Source of the DNA: Calliopsis andreniformis
Taxonomy: Eukaryota; Arthropoda; Insecta; Hymenoptera; Andrenidae
Direction of reading: 5' to 3'
Length of the DNA: 64,000 nucleotides
Assembly (NCBI RefSeq): GCF_051401765.1
Contig: NW_027480494.1
Span: forward strand, 930,001-994,000
Positions within the stretch are counted from its first letter, which is position 1. Each line of letters opens with the position of its first letter. The notes below the pieces were generated by a model, which worked only from the letters and a program-made list of their open reading frames with translations, did no database searches and had not been told where the DNA came from. Shown here piece after piece: positions 38,703-52,233 of this stretch. Made by a program: the position numbers and the translations under genes.

Positions 38703-41700
38703 TTATAGCAGCCAGAGCCAGAGCCACAGCAGCCGTAGACATAGCCATAGCCTTAGCAGCCATAGCCATAACCATAGCTATACCAGCCATAGCCATAGCA
38801 GCCATAGATATATCCATAGCAGCCAGAGCCAGAGCCACAGCAGCCGTAGACATAGCCATAGCTGCCATAGTCATAACCATAGCCATAGCAGCCATAGCCA
38901 AAGCCATAGCAGCCATAGCCATAGCAGCCGCAGCCATAGCCATAGCCATAGCAGCCATTGCCATAGCCATAGCAGCCATAACCACAGCCATAGCGGCCAT
39001 AGCCATAGCCATAGCAGCCAGAGCCATAGCAGCCAGAGCCAGAGCCACAGCAGCCGTAGACATAGCCATAGCCTTAGCAGCCATAGACATAATCATAGCC
39101 ATAGCAGCCATAGCCATAGCCACAGCAGCCACAGCCATGGCCATAGCAGCCATATCCATGGACATAGTAGCCAAAGCCATAGCCATAGCAGCCATAGCCA
39201 TAGACATAGCCATAGCAGCCATAGCCGTAGCCATAGCCATAGCCATAGCAGTCATAGCCATAGCCATAGCTGCCATAGTCATAACCATAGCCATAGAAGC
39301 CATAGCCATAGCCATAGCAGCCTCAGCCGTAGCAGCCGCAGCCATAGCCACAGCCATAGCAGCCATAGCCATAACCATAGCAGCCATAGCCATAGCAGAC
39401 ATAACCACAGCCATAGCAGCCATAGCCACAGCCATAGCAGCCATAGCCATAGCCATAGCAGCCAGAGGCAGAGCCACAGCAGCCGTAGACATAGCCATAG
39501 CCTTAGGAGCCATAGACATAACCATAGCCATAGCAGCCATAGCCATAGCCATAGCCGCCACAGCCATGGCCATAGTATCCAAAACCATAGCCATAGCAGC
39601 CATAGCCAAAGACATAGCCATAGCAGCCATAGCCATAGCCATAGCCATAGCCATAGCAGCCATAGCCATAGCCATAGCAGACATAGCCATAGCCATAGCC
39701 ATAGCAGCCGTATCCATAGCCATAGTAGCCATAGCAATAGCCATAGCACCCATAGTCGCCATAGCCATAACCATAGCAGCCATAGCCATAGCCATAGCAG
39801 ACATAGCCATAGCCATAGCCATAGCAGCCGTATCCATAGACATAGTAGACATAGCCATAGCCATAGCAGCCATAGCCGCCATAGCTATAGCCATAGCAGC
39901 CATAGTAGACACAGCCATAGCCATAACAGCCATAGCCATAGTCATATCAGGCATAGCCGCAGCCATAGCAGCCATAGCCATAGCCATAGCAGCCATTGCA
40001 ATGGTCATAGTAGCCAAAGCCGTAGCCATAGCAGCCATAGGCATAGCCATATCCATAGCAGCCATAGCCATAGCCATAGCAGTCATAGTCATAGCCATAG
40101 CCATTGCAGCCATAGCCATAGCCATAGCCATAGCAGCCATAGCCATAACCAAAGCAGCCATAGCCACAGCCATAGCACCCATAGCCATAGCCATAGCAGC
40201 CATAGCCATAGCCATAGCAGCCAGAGCCAGAGCCACAGCAGCCGTAGACATAGCCATAGCCATAGCAGCCATAGCCATAACCAAAGCAGCCATAGCCACA
40301 GCCATAGCACCCATAGCCATAGCCATAGCAGCCATAGCCATAGCCATAGCAGCCATAGCCATACCCACAGCAGCCATAGCCATAGCCATAGCAGTCATAG
40401 CCATAGCCATAGCCATAGCAGCCATACCAATGGCCATAGTAGCCAAAGCCGTAGCCATAGCAGCCATAGCCATAGCCATATCCATAGCGGCCATAGCCAT
40501 AGCCATAGCAGTCATAGCCATAGCCATAGCCACAGCAGCCATGGCCATAGCCATAGCCATAGCAGCCATAGCCATAGCCATAGCAGCCATAGCCATAGCC
40601 ATAGTAGACATAGCCACAGCCATAGCAGCCATAGCCATAGCCATAGCTGCCATAGGGATAGCCATACCCATAGCAGCCATAGACATAGCCATAGCAGTCA
40701 TAGCCATAGCCATAGCCATAGCAGCCATAGCCATAGCCATAGCCATAGCAGCCATAGCCATAGCCATAGCAGCCATAGCAATAGCCATAGCAGCCATAAC
40801 CACAGCCATAGCAGCCATAGCCATAGCCATAGCAGCCATAGCCATAGCCATAGCAGTTATAGCCATAGACATAGCCATAGCAGCCATAGCCATAGCCATA
40901 GCCATAGCAGACATAGCCATAGCCATAGCCAAACCCATAGCAGCCATAGCCATAGCCATAGCAGTCATGGCCATAGCCATAGACAAAGCAGCCATAGCCA
41001 TAGCCACAGAAATAGCAGCCATAGCCATAACCATAGCAGCCACAGCCATAGCCATAGCAGACATAACCACAGCCACAGCAGCCATAGCCATAGCCGTAGC
41101 AGCCATAGCCATAGCCATAGGAGCCAGAGCCAGAGCCACAGCAGCCGTAGACATAGCCATAGCCTTAGGGGCCATAGACATAACCATAGCCAGAGCAGCC
41201 ATAGAAATAGCCATAGCCGCCACAGCCATGGCCATTGTATCCAAATCCATAGCCATAGCAGCCATAGCCAAAGACATAGCCATAGCAGCCATAGCCATAG
41301 CCATAGCAGTCATGGCCATAGCCATAGACAAAGCAGCCATAGCCATAGCCACAGCCATAGCAGCCATAGCCATAGCCATAGCAACCATAGCCATAGCCAT
41401 AGCAGACATAACCACAGCCACAGCAGCCATAGCCATAGCCATAGCAGCCATAGCCATAGCCATAGCAGCCAGAGCCAGAGCCACAGCAGCCGTAGACATA
41501 GCCATAGCCTTAGGGGCCATAGACATAACCATAGCCATAGCAGCCATAGAAATAGCCATAGCCGCCATAGCCATGGCTATAGTATCCAAAACCATAGCCA
41601 TAGCAGCCATAGCCAAAGACATAGCCATAGCAGCCATATCCATAGCCATAGCCATGGCCATAGCAGCCATAGCCATAGCCATAGCAGACATAGCCATAGC

Positions 41701-44700
41701 CATAGCCATAGCAGCCGTATCCATAGCCATAGTAGCCATAGCCATAGCCATAGCAGCCATACCAATGGCCATAGTAGCCAAAGCCGTAGCCATAGCAGCC
41801 ATAGCCATAGCCATATCCATAGCGGCCATAGCCATAGCCATAGCAGTCATAGCCATAGCCATAGCCATAGCAGCCATAGCCATAGCCATAGCCATAGCCA
41901 TAGCAGCCATAGCCATAGCCATAGCAGCCATAGCCATAGCCATTGCAGCCATAGCCATAGCCATAGCAGCCATAGCCATAGCCATACCCATAGCAGCCAT
42001 AGCCATAGCCATAGCAGTCATGGCCATAGCCATAGACAAAGCAACCATAGCCATAGCCACAGACATAGCAGCCATAGCCATAACCATAGCAGCCATAGCC
42101 ATAGCCATAGCAGACATAACCACAGCCATAGCAGCCATAGCCATATCCATAGCAGCCATAGCCATCGCCATAGCCTTAGCAGCAATAGCCATAGTCATAG
42201 CCATAGCCATAGGAGCTATAGCCATAGCCATAGCCATAGCAGCCATTGCCATAGCCATAGCAGCCATAACCACAGAAATAGCGGCCATAGCCATAGCCAT
42301 AGCAGCCAGAGCCATAGCAGCCAGAGCCAGAGCCACAGCAGCCGTAGACATAGCCATAGCCTTAGCAGCCATAGACATAATCATAGCCGTAGCAGCCATA
42401 GCCATAGCCACAGCAGCCACAGCCATGGCCATAGTAGCCAAAGCCATAGCCATTGCAGCCATAGCCATAGACATAGCCATAGCCGCCAAAACCATAGCCA
42501 TAGCAGTCATAGCCATAGCCATAGCCATAGCAGCCATAGCCATAGCCATAGCCATAGCCATAGCAGCCATAGCCATAGCCATAGCAGCCATAGCCATAGC
42601 CATAGCAGACATAGCCACAGCCATAGCAGCCATAGCCATAGCCATAGCTGCCATAGGCATAGCCATACCCATAGCAGCCATATACATAGCCATAGCAGTC
42701 ATAGCCACAGCCATAGCCATAGCAGCCATAGCCATAGCCATAGCAGCCATAGCCATAGCCATAGCAGCCATAGCCATAGCCATAGCAGCCATAACCACAG
42801 CCATAGCAGCCATAGCCATAGCCATAGCAGCCATAGCCATAGCCATAGCAGTCATAGCCATAGACATAGCCATAGCAGCTATAGCCATAGCCATAGCCAT
42901 AGCAGACATAGCCATAGCCATAGCAGCCATAGCCATAGCCATACCCATAGCAGCCATAGCCATAGCCATAGCAATCATGGCCATAGCCAGAGACAAAGCA
43001 GCCATAGTCATAGCCACAGCCATAGCAGCCATAGCCATAACCATAGCAGCCATAGCCATAGCCATAGCAGACATAACCACAGCCATAGCAGCCATAGCCA
43101 TAGCCATAGCAGCCATAGCCATCGCCATAGCCTTAGCAGCAATAGCCATAGTCATAGCCATAGCCATAGCAGCTATAGCCATAGCCATAGCCATAGCAGC
43201 CACAGCCGTAGCCATAGCAGCCATAGCCATAGCCATAGCAGCCATAGTAGACATAGCCATAGCCATAGCAGCCATAGCCATAGCCATAGCAGCCATAGCC
43301 ATAGTTATAGCAGCCAGAGCCAGAGCCACAGCAGCCGTAGACATAGCCGTAGCCTTAGCAGCCATAGCCATAACCATAGCTATACCAGCCATAGCCATAG
43401 CAGCCATAGATATATCCATAGCAGCCAGAGCCAGAGCCACAGCAGCCGTAGACATAGCCATAGCTGCCATAGTCATAACCATAGCCATAGAAGCCATAGC
43501 CATAGCCATAGCAGCCTTAGCCGTAGCAGCCGCAGCCATAGCCACAGCCATAGCAGCCATAGCCATAACCATAGCAGCCATAGCCATAGCAGACATAACC
43601 ACAGCCATAGCAGCCATAGCCACAGCCATAGCAGCCATAGCCATAGCCATAGCAGCCAGAGGCAGAGCCACAGCAGCCGTAGACATAGCCATAGCCTTAG
43701 GAGCCATAGACATAACCATAGCCATAGCAGCCATAGCCATAGCCATAGCCGCCACAGCCATGGCCATAGTATCCAAAACCATAACCATAGCAGCCATAGC
43801 CAAAGACATAGCCATAGCAGCCATAGCCATAGCCATAGCCATAGCCATAGCAGCCATAGCCATAGCCATAGCAGACATAGCCATAGCCATAGCCATAGCA
43901 GCCGTATCCATAGCCATAGTAGCCATAGCAATAGCCATAGCACCCATAGTCGCCATAGCCATAACCATAGCAGCCATAGCCATAGCCATAGCAGACATAG
44001 CCATAGCCATAGCCATAGCAGCCGTATCCATAGACATAGTAGACATAGCCATAGCCATAGCAGCCATAGCCGCCATAGCTATAGCCATAGCAGCCATAGT
44101 AGACACAGCCATAGCCATAGCAGCCATAGCCATAGTCATATCAGGCATAGCCGCAGCCATAGCAGCCATAGCCATAGCCATAGCAGCCATTGCAATGGTC
44201 ATAGTAGCCAAAGCCGTAGCCATAGCAGCCATAGGCATAGCCATATCCATAGCAGCCATAGCCATAGCCATAGCAGTCATAGTCATAGCCATAGCCATTG
44301 CAGCCATAGCCATAGCCATAGCCATAGCAGCCATAGCCATAACCAAAGCAGCCATAGCCACAGCCATAGCACCCATAGCCATAGCCATAGCAGCCATAGC
44401 CATAGCCATAGCAGCCAGAGCCAGAGCCACAGCAGCCGTAGACATAGCCATAGCCATAGCAGCCATAGCCATAACCAAAGCAGCCATAGCCACAGCCATA
44501 GCACCCATAGCCATAGCCATAGCAGCCATAGCCATAGCCATAGCAGCCATAGCCATACCCACAGCAGCCATAGCCATAGCCATAGCAGTCATAGCCATAG
44601 CCATAGCCATAGCAGCCATAGCCATAGCCATACCCATAGCAGCCATAGCCATAGCCATAGCAATCATGGCCATAGCCAGAGACAAAGCAGCCATAGTCAT

Positions 44701-44912
44701 AGCCACAGCCATAGCAGCCATAGCCATAACCATAGCAGCCATAGCCATAGCCATAGCAGACATAACCACAGCCATAGCAGCCATAGCCATAGCCATAGCA
44801 GCCATAGCCATCGCCATAGCCTTAGCAGCAATAGCCATAGTCATAGCCATAGCCATAGCAGCTATAGCCATAGCCATAGCCATAGCAGCCACAGCCGTAG
44901 CCATAGCAGCCA

Positions 44913-44914
44913 TT
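44913..44914 (+). other. Register-shifting length change GCCATTCC (copy B)
   Basis: The same GCCATTCC event 11,918 bp from the one at 32,995. It was copied by the large duplication, not made anew. The sister unit at 53,680 lacks it. Confidence 0.93.
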
Positions 44915-47449
44915 CCATAGCCATAGCAGCCATAGTAGACATAGCCATAGCCATAGCAGCCATAGCCATAGCCATAGCAGCCATAGCCATAGTTATAGCA
45001 GCCAGAGCCAGAGCCACAGCAGCCGTAGACATAGCCGTAGCCTTAGCAGCCATAGCCATAACCATAGCTATACCAGCCATAGCCATAGCAGCCATAGATA
45101 TATCCATAGCAGCCAGAGCCAGAGCCACAGCAGCCGTAGACATAGCCATAGCTGCCATAGTCATAACCATAGCCATAGCAGCCATAGCCAAAGCCATAGC
45201 AGCCATAGCCATAGCAGCCGCAGCCATAGCCATAGCCATAGCAGCCATTGCCATAGCCATAGCAGCCATAACCACAGCCATAGCGGCCATAGCCATAGCC
45301 ATAGCAGCCAGCGCCATAGCAGCCAGAGCCAGAGCCACAGCAGCCGTAGACATAGCCATAGCCTTAGCAGCCATAGGCATAATCATAGCCATAGCAGCCA
45401 TAGCCATAGCCACAGCAGCCACAGCCATGGCCATAGCAGCCATATCCATGGACATAGTAGCCAAAGCCATAGCCATAGCAGCCATAGCCATAGACATAGC
45501 CATAGCAGCCATAGCCGTAGCCATAGCCATAGCCATAGCAGTCATAGCCATAGCCATAGCTGCCATAGTCATAACCATAGCCATAGAAGCCATAGCCATA
45601 GCCATAGCAGCCTTAGCCGTAGCAGCCGAAGCCATAGCCACAGCCATAGCAGCCATAGCCATAACCATAGCAGCCATAGCCATAGCAGACATAACCACAG
45701 CCATAGCAGCCATAGCCACAGCCATAGCAGCCATAGCCATAGCCATAGCAGCCAGAGGCAGAGCCACAGCAGCCGTAGACATAGCCATAGCCTTAGGAGC
45801 CATAGACATAACCATAGCCATAGCAGCCATAGCCATAGCCATAGCCGCCACAGCCATGGCCATAGTATCCAAAACCATAACCATAGCAGCCATAGCCAAA
45901 GACATAGCCATAGCAGCCATAGCCATAGCCATAGCCATAGCCATAGCAGCCATAGCCATAGCCATAGCAGACATAGCCATAGCCATAGCCATAGCAGCCG
46001 TATCCATAGCCATAGTAGCCATAGCAATAGCCATAGCACCCATAGTCGCCATAGCCATAACCATAGCAGCCATAGCCATAGCCATAGCAGACATAGCCAT
46101 AGCCATAGCCATAGCAGCCGTATCCATAGACATAGTAGACATAGCCATAGCCATAGCAGCCATAGCCGCCATAGCTATAGCCATAGCAGCCATAGTAGAC
46201 ACAGCCATAGCCATAGCAGCCATAGCCATAGTCATATCAGGCATAGCCGCAGCCATAGCAGCCATAGCCATAGCCATAGCAGCCATTGCAATGGTCATAG
46301 TAGCCAAAGCCGTAGCCATAGCAGCCATAGGCATAGCCATATCCATAGCAGCCATAGCCATAGCCATAGCAGTCATAGTCATAGCCATAGCCATTGCAGC
46401 CATAGCCATAGCCATAGCCATAGCAGCCATAGCCATAACCAAAGCAGCCATAGCCACAGCCATAGCACCCATAGCCATAGCCATAGCAGCCATAGCCATA
46501 GCCATAGCAGCCAGAGCCAGAGCCACAGCAGCCGTAGACATAGCCATAGCCATAGCAGCCATAGCCATAACCAAAGCAGCCATAGCCACAGCCATAGCAC
46601 CCATAGCCATAGCCATAGCAGCCATAGCCATAGCCATAGCAGCCATAGCCATACCCACAGCAGCCATAGCCATAGCCATAGCAGTCATAGCCATAGCCAT
46701 AGCCATAGCAGCCATACCAATGGCCATAGTAGCCAAAGCCGTAGCCATAGCAGCCATAGCCATAGCCATATCCATAGCGGCCATAGCCATAGCCATAGCA
46801 GTCATAGCCATAGCCATAGCCACAGCAGCCATGGCCATAGCCATAGCCATAGCAGCCATAGCCATAGCCATAGCAGCCATAGCCATAGCCATAGTAGACA
46901 TAGCCACAGCCATAGCAGCCATAGCCATAGCCATAGCTGCCATAGGGATAGCCATACCCATAGCAGCCATAGACATAGCCATAGCAGTCATAGCCATAGC
47001 CATAGCCATAGCAGCCATAGCCATAGCCATAGCCATAGCAGCCATAGCCATAGCCATAGCAGCCATAGCAATAGCCATAGCAGCCATAACCACAGCCATA
47101 GCAGCCATAGCCATAGCCATAGCAGCCATAGCCATAGCCATAGCAGTTATAGCCATAGACATAGCCATAGCAGCCATAGCCATAGCCATAGCCATAGCAG
47201 ACATAGCCATAGCCATAGCCAAACCCATAGCAGCCATAGCCATAGCCATAGCAGTCATGGCCATAGCCATAGACAAAGCAGCCATAGCCATAGCCACAGA
47301 AATAGCAGCCATAGCCATAACCATAGCAGCCATAGCCATAGCCATAGCAGACATAACCACAGCCACAGCAGCCATAGCCATAGCCGTAGCAGCCATAGCC
47401 ATAGCCATAGCAGCCAGAGCCAGAGCCACAGCAGCCGTAGACATAGCCA

Positions 47450-50400
47450 TAGCCTTAGGGGCCATAGACATAACCATAGCCAGAGCAGCCATAGAAATAG
47501 CCATAGCCGCCACAGCCATGGCCATTGTATCCAAATCCATAGCCATAGCAGCCATAGCCAAAGACATAGCCATAGCAGCCATAGCCATAGCCATAGCAGT
47601 CATGGCCATAGCCATAGACAAAGCAGCCATAGCCATAGCCACAGCCATAGCAGCCATAGCCATAGCCATAGCAACCATAGCCATAGCCATAGCAGACATA
47701 ACCACAGCCACAGCAGCCATAGCCATAGCCATAGCAGCCATAGCCATAGCCATAGCAGCCAGAGCCAGAGCCACAGCAGCCGTAGACATAGCCATAGCCT
47801 TAGGGGCCATAGACATAACCATAGCCATAGCAGCCATAGAAATAGCCATAGCCGCCATAGCCATGGCTATAGTATCCAAAACCATAGCCATAGCAGCCAT
47901 AGCCAAAGACATAGCCATAGCAGCCATATCCATAGCCATAGCCATAGCCATAGCAGCCATAGCCATAGCCATAGCAGACATAGCCATAGCCATAGCCATA
48001 GCAGCCGTATCCATAGCCATAGTAGCCATAGCCATAGCCATAGCAGCCATACCAATGGCCATAGTAGCCAAAGCCGTAGCCATAGCAGCCATAGCCATAG
48101 CCATATCCATAGCGGCCATAGCCATAGCCATAGCAGTCATAGCCATAGCCATAGCCATAGCAGCCATAGCCATAGCCATAGCCATAGCCATAGCAGCCAT
48201 AGCCATAGCCATAGCAGCCATAGCCATAGCCATTGCAGCCATAGCCATAGCCATAGCAGCCATAGCCATAGCCATACCCATAGCAGCCATAGCCATAGCC
48301 ATAGCAGTCATGGCCATAGCCATAGACAAAGCAACCATAGCCATAGCCACAGACATAGCAGCCATAGCCATAACCATAGCAGCCATAGCCATAGCCATAG
48401 CAGACATAACCACAGCCATAGCAGCCATAGCCATATCCATAGCAGCCATAGCCATCGCCATATCCTTAGCAGCAATAGCCATAGTCATAGCCATAGCCAT
48501 AGGAGCTATAGCCATAGCCATAGCCATAGCAGCCATTGCCATAGCCATAGCAGCCATAACCACAGCCATAGCGGCCATAGCCATAGCCATAGCAGCCAGA
48601 GCCATAGCAGCCAGAGCCAGAGCCACAGCAGCCGTAGACATAGCCATAGCCTTAGCAGCCATAGACATAATCATAGCCGTAGCAGCCATAGCCATAGCCA
48701 CAGCAGCCACAGCCATGGCCATAGTAGCCAAAGTCATAGCCATGGCCATAGTAGCCAAAGCCATAGCCATTGCAGCCATAGCCATAGACATAGCCATAGC
48801 CGCCAAAACCATAGCCATAGCAGTCATAGCCATAGCCATAGCCATAGCAGCCATAGCCATAGCCATAGCCATAGCCATAGCAGCCATAGCCATAGCCATA
48901 GCAGCCATAGCCATAGCCATAGCAGACATAGCCACAGCCATAGCAGCCATAGCCATAGCCATAGCTGCCATAGGCATAGCCATACCCATAGCAGCCATAG
49001 ACATAGCCATAGCAGTCATAGCCACAGCCATAGCCATAGCAGCCATAGCCATAGCCATAGCAGCCATAGCCATAGCCATAGCAGCCATAGCCATAGCCAT
49101 AGCAGCCATAACCACAGCCATAGCAGCCATAGCCATAGCCATAGCAGCCATAGCCATAGCCATAGCAGCCATAACCACAGCCATAGCAGCCATAGCCATA
49201 GCCATAGCAGCCATAGCCATAGCCATAGCAGTCATAGCCATAGACATAGCCATAGCAGCTATAGCCATAGCCATAGCCATAGCAGACATAGCCATAGCCA
49301 TAGCAGCCATAGCCATAGCCATACCCATAGCAGCCATAGCCATAGCCATAGCAATCATGGCCATAGCCAGAGACAAAGCAGCCATAGTCATAGCCACAGC
49401 CATAGCAGCCATAGCCATAACCATAGCAGCCATAGCCATAGCCATAGCAGACATAACCACAGCCATAGCAGCCATAGCCATAGCCATAGCAGCCATAGCC
49501 ATCGCCATAGCCTTAGCAGCAATAGCCATAGTCATAGCCATAGCCATAGCAGCTATAGCCATAGCCATAGCCATAGCAGCCACAGCCGTAGCCATAGCAG
49601 CCATAGCCATAGCCATAGCAGCCATAGTAGACATAGCCATAGCCATAGCAGCCATAGCCATAGCCATAGCAGCCATAGCCATAGTTATAGCAGCCAGAGC
49701 CAGAGCCACAGCAGCCGTAGACATAGCCGTAGCCTTAGCAGCCATAGCCATAACCATAGCTATACCAGCCATAGCCATAGCAGCCATAGATATATCCATA
49801 GCAGCCAGAGCCAGAGCCACAGCAGCCGTAGACATAGCCATAGCCTTAGGGGCCATAGACATAACCATAGCCAGAGCAGCCATAGAAATAGCCATAGCCG
49901 CCACAGCCATGGCCATTGTATCCAAATCCATAGCCATAGCAGCCATAGCCAAAGACATAGCCATAGCAGCCATAGCCATAGCCATAGCAGTCATGGCCAT
50001 AGCCATAGACAAAGCAGCCATAGCCATAGCCACAGCCATAGCAGCCATAGCCATAGCCATAGCAACCATAGCCATAGCCATAGCAGACATAACCACAGCC
50101 ACAGCAGCCATAGCCATAGCCATAGCAGCCATAGCCATAGCCATAGCAGCCAGAGCCAGAGCCACAGCAGCCGTAGACATAGCCATAGCCTTAGGGGCCA
50201 TAGACATAACCATAGCCATAGCAGCCATAGAAATAGCCATAGCCGCCATAGCCATGGCTATAGTATCCAAAACCATAGCCATAGCAGCCATAGCCAAAGA
50301 CATAGCCATAGCAGCCATATCCATAGCCATAGCCATAGCCATAGCAGCCATAGCCATAGCCATAGCAGACATAGCCATAGCCATAGCCATAGCAGCCGTA

Positions 50401-52222
50401 TCCATAGCCATAGTAGCCATAGCCATAGCCATAGCAGCCATACCAATGGCCATAGTAGCCAAAGCCGTAGCCATAGCAGCCATAGCCATAGCCATATCCA
50501 TAGCGGCCATAGCCATAGCCATAGCAGTCATAGCCATAGCCATAGCCATAGCAGCCATAGCCATAGCCATAGCCATAGCCATAGCAGCCATAGCCATAGC
50601 CATAGCAGCCATAGCCATAGCCATTGCAGCCATAGCCATAGCCATAGCAGCCATAGCCATAGCCATACCCATAGCAGCCATAGCCATAGCCATAGCAGTC
50701 ATGGCCATAGCCATAGACAAAGCAACCATAGCCATAGCCACAGACATAGCAGCCATAGCCATAACCATAGCAGCCATAGCCATAGCCATAGCAGACATAA
50801 CCACAGCCATAGCAGCCATAGCCATATCCATAGCAGCCATAGCCATCGCCATAGCCTTAGCAGCAATAGCCATAGTCATAGCCATAGCCATAGGAGCTAT
50901 AGCCATAGCCATAGCCATAGCAGCCATTGCCATAGCCATAGCAGCCATAACCACAGCCATAGCGGCCATAGCCATAGCCATAGCAGCCAGAGCCATAGCA
51001 GCCAGAGCCAGAGCCACAGCAGCCGTAGACATAGCCATAGCCTTAGCAGCCATAGACATAATCATAGCCGTAGCAGCCATAGCCATAGCCACAGCAGCCA
51101 CAGCCATGGCCATAGTAGCCAAAGTCATAGCCATGGCCATAGTAGCCAAAGCCATAGCCATTGCAGCCATAGCCATAGACATAGCCATAGCCGCCAAAAC
51201 CATAGCCATAGCAGTCATAGCCATAGCCATAGCCATAGCAGCCATAGCCATAGCCATAGCCATAGCCATAGCAGCCATAGCCATAGCCATAGCAGCCATA
51301 GCCATAGCCATAGCAGACATAGCCACAGCCATAGCAGCCATAGCCATAGCCATAGCTGCCATAGGCATAGCCATACCCATAGCAGCCATAGACATAGCCA
51401 TAGCAGTCATAGCCACAGCCATAGCCATAGCAGCCATAGCCATAGCCATAGCAGCCATAGCCATAGCCATAGCAGCCATAGCCATAGCCATAGCAGCCAT
51501 AACCACAGCCATAGCAGCCATAGCCATAGCCATAGCAGCCATAGCCATAGCCATAGCAGCCATAACCACAGCCATAGCAGCCATAGCCATAGCCATAGCA
51601 GCCATAGCCATAGCCATAGCAGTCATAGCCATAGACATAGCCATAGCAGCTATAGCCATAGCCATAGCCATAGCAGACATAGCCATAGCCATAGCAGCCA
51701 TAGCCATAGCCATACCCATAGCAGCCATAGCCATAGCCATAGCAATCATGGCCATAGCCAGAGACAAAGCAGCCATAGTCATAGCCACAGCCATAGCAGC
51801 CATAGCCATAACCATAGCAGCCATAGCCATAGCCATAGCAGACATAACCACAGCCATAGCAGCCATAGCCATAGCCATAGCAGCCATAGCCATCGCCATA
51901 GCCTTAGCAGCAATAGCCATAGTCATAGCCATAGCCATAGCAGCTATAGCCATAGCCATAGCCATAGCAGCCACAGCCGTAGCCATAGCAGCCATAGCCA
52001 TAGCCATAGCAGCCATAGTAGACATAGCCATAGCCATAGCAGCCATAGCCATAGCCATAGCAGCCATAGCCATAGTTATAGCAGCCAGAGCCAGAGCCAC
52101 AGCAGCCGTAGACATAGCCGTAGCCTTAGCAGCCATAGCCATAACCATAGCTATACCAGCCATAGCCATAGCAGCCATAGATATATCCATAGCAGCCAGA
52201 GCCAGAGCCACAGCAGCCGTAG
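47450..52222 (+). repeat. 2,391-bp tandem duplication
   Basis: AGCCTTAGGGGCC occurs at 47,451 and 49,842, and GCCATTGC at 48,230 and 50,621, all offset 2,391. The first copy runs about 47,450-49,840, the second to about 52,222. The same arrangement starts at 35.53 kb in copy A, but its second unit is cut off near 38,65x by the 11.9-kb junction. That orders the two events. Confidence 0.9.
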
Positions 52223-52233
52223 ACATAGCCATA

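Larger units (their letters stand above)
38649..50566 (+). repeat. 11,918-bp tandem duplication, copy B
   Basis: Directly adjoins copy A, head to tail; matching to copy A continues to 50,620. The only base difference found in the parts compared is ATAGGAGCC near 41,121 against ATAGCAGCC near 29,203. Either the duplication is very recent or gene conversion keeps the copies identical. An assembly artefact must also be excluded. Confidence 0.93.
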
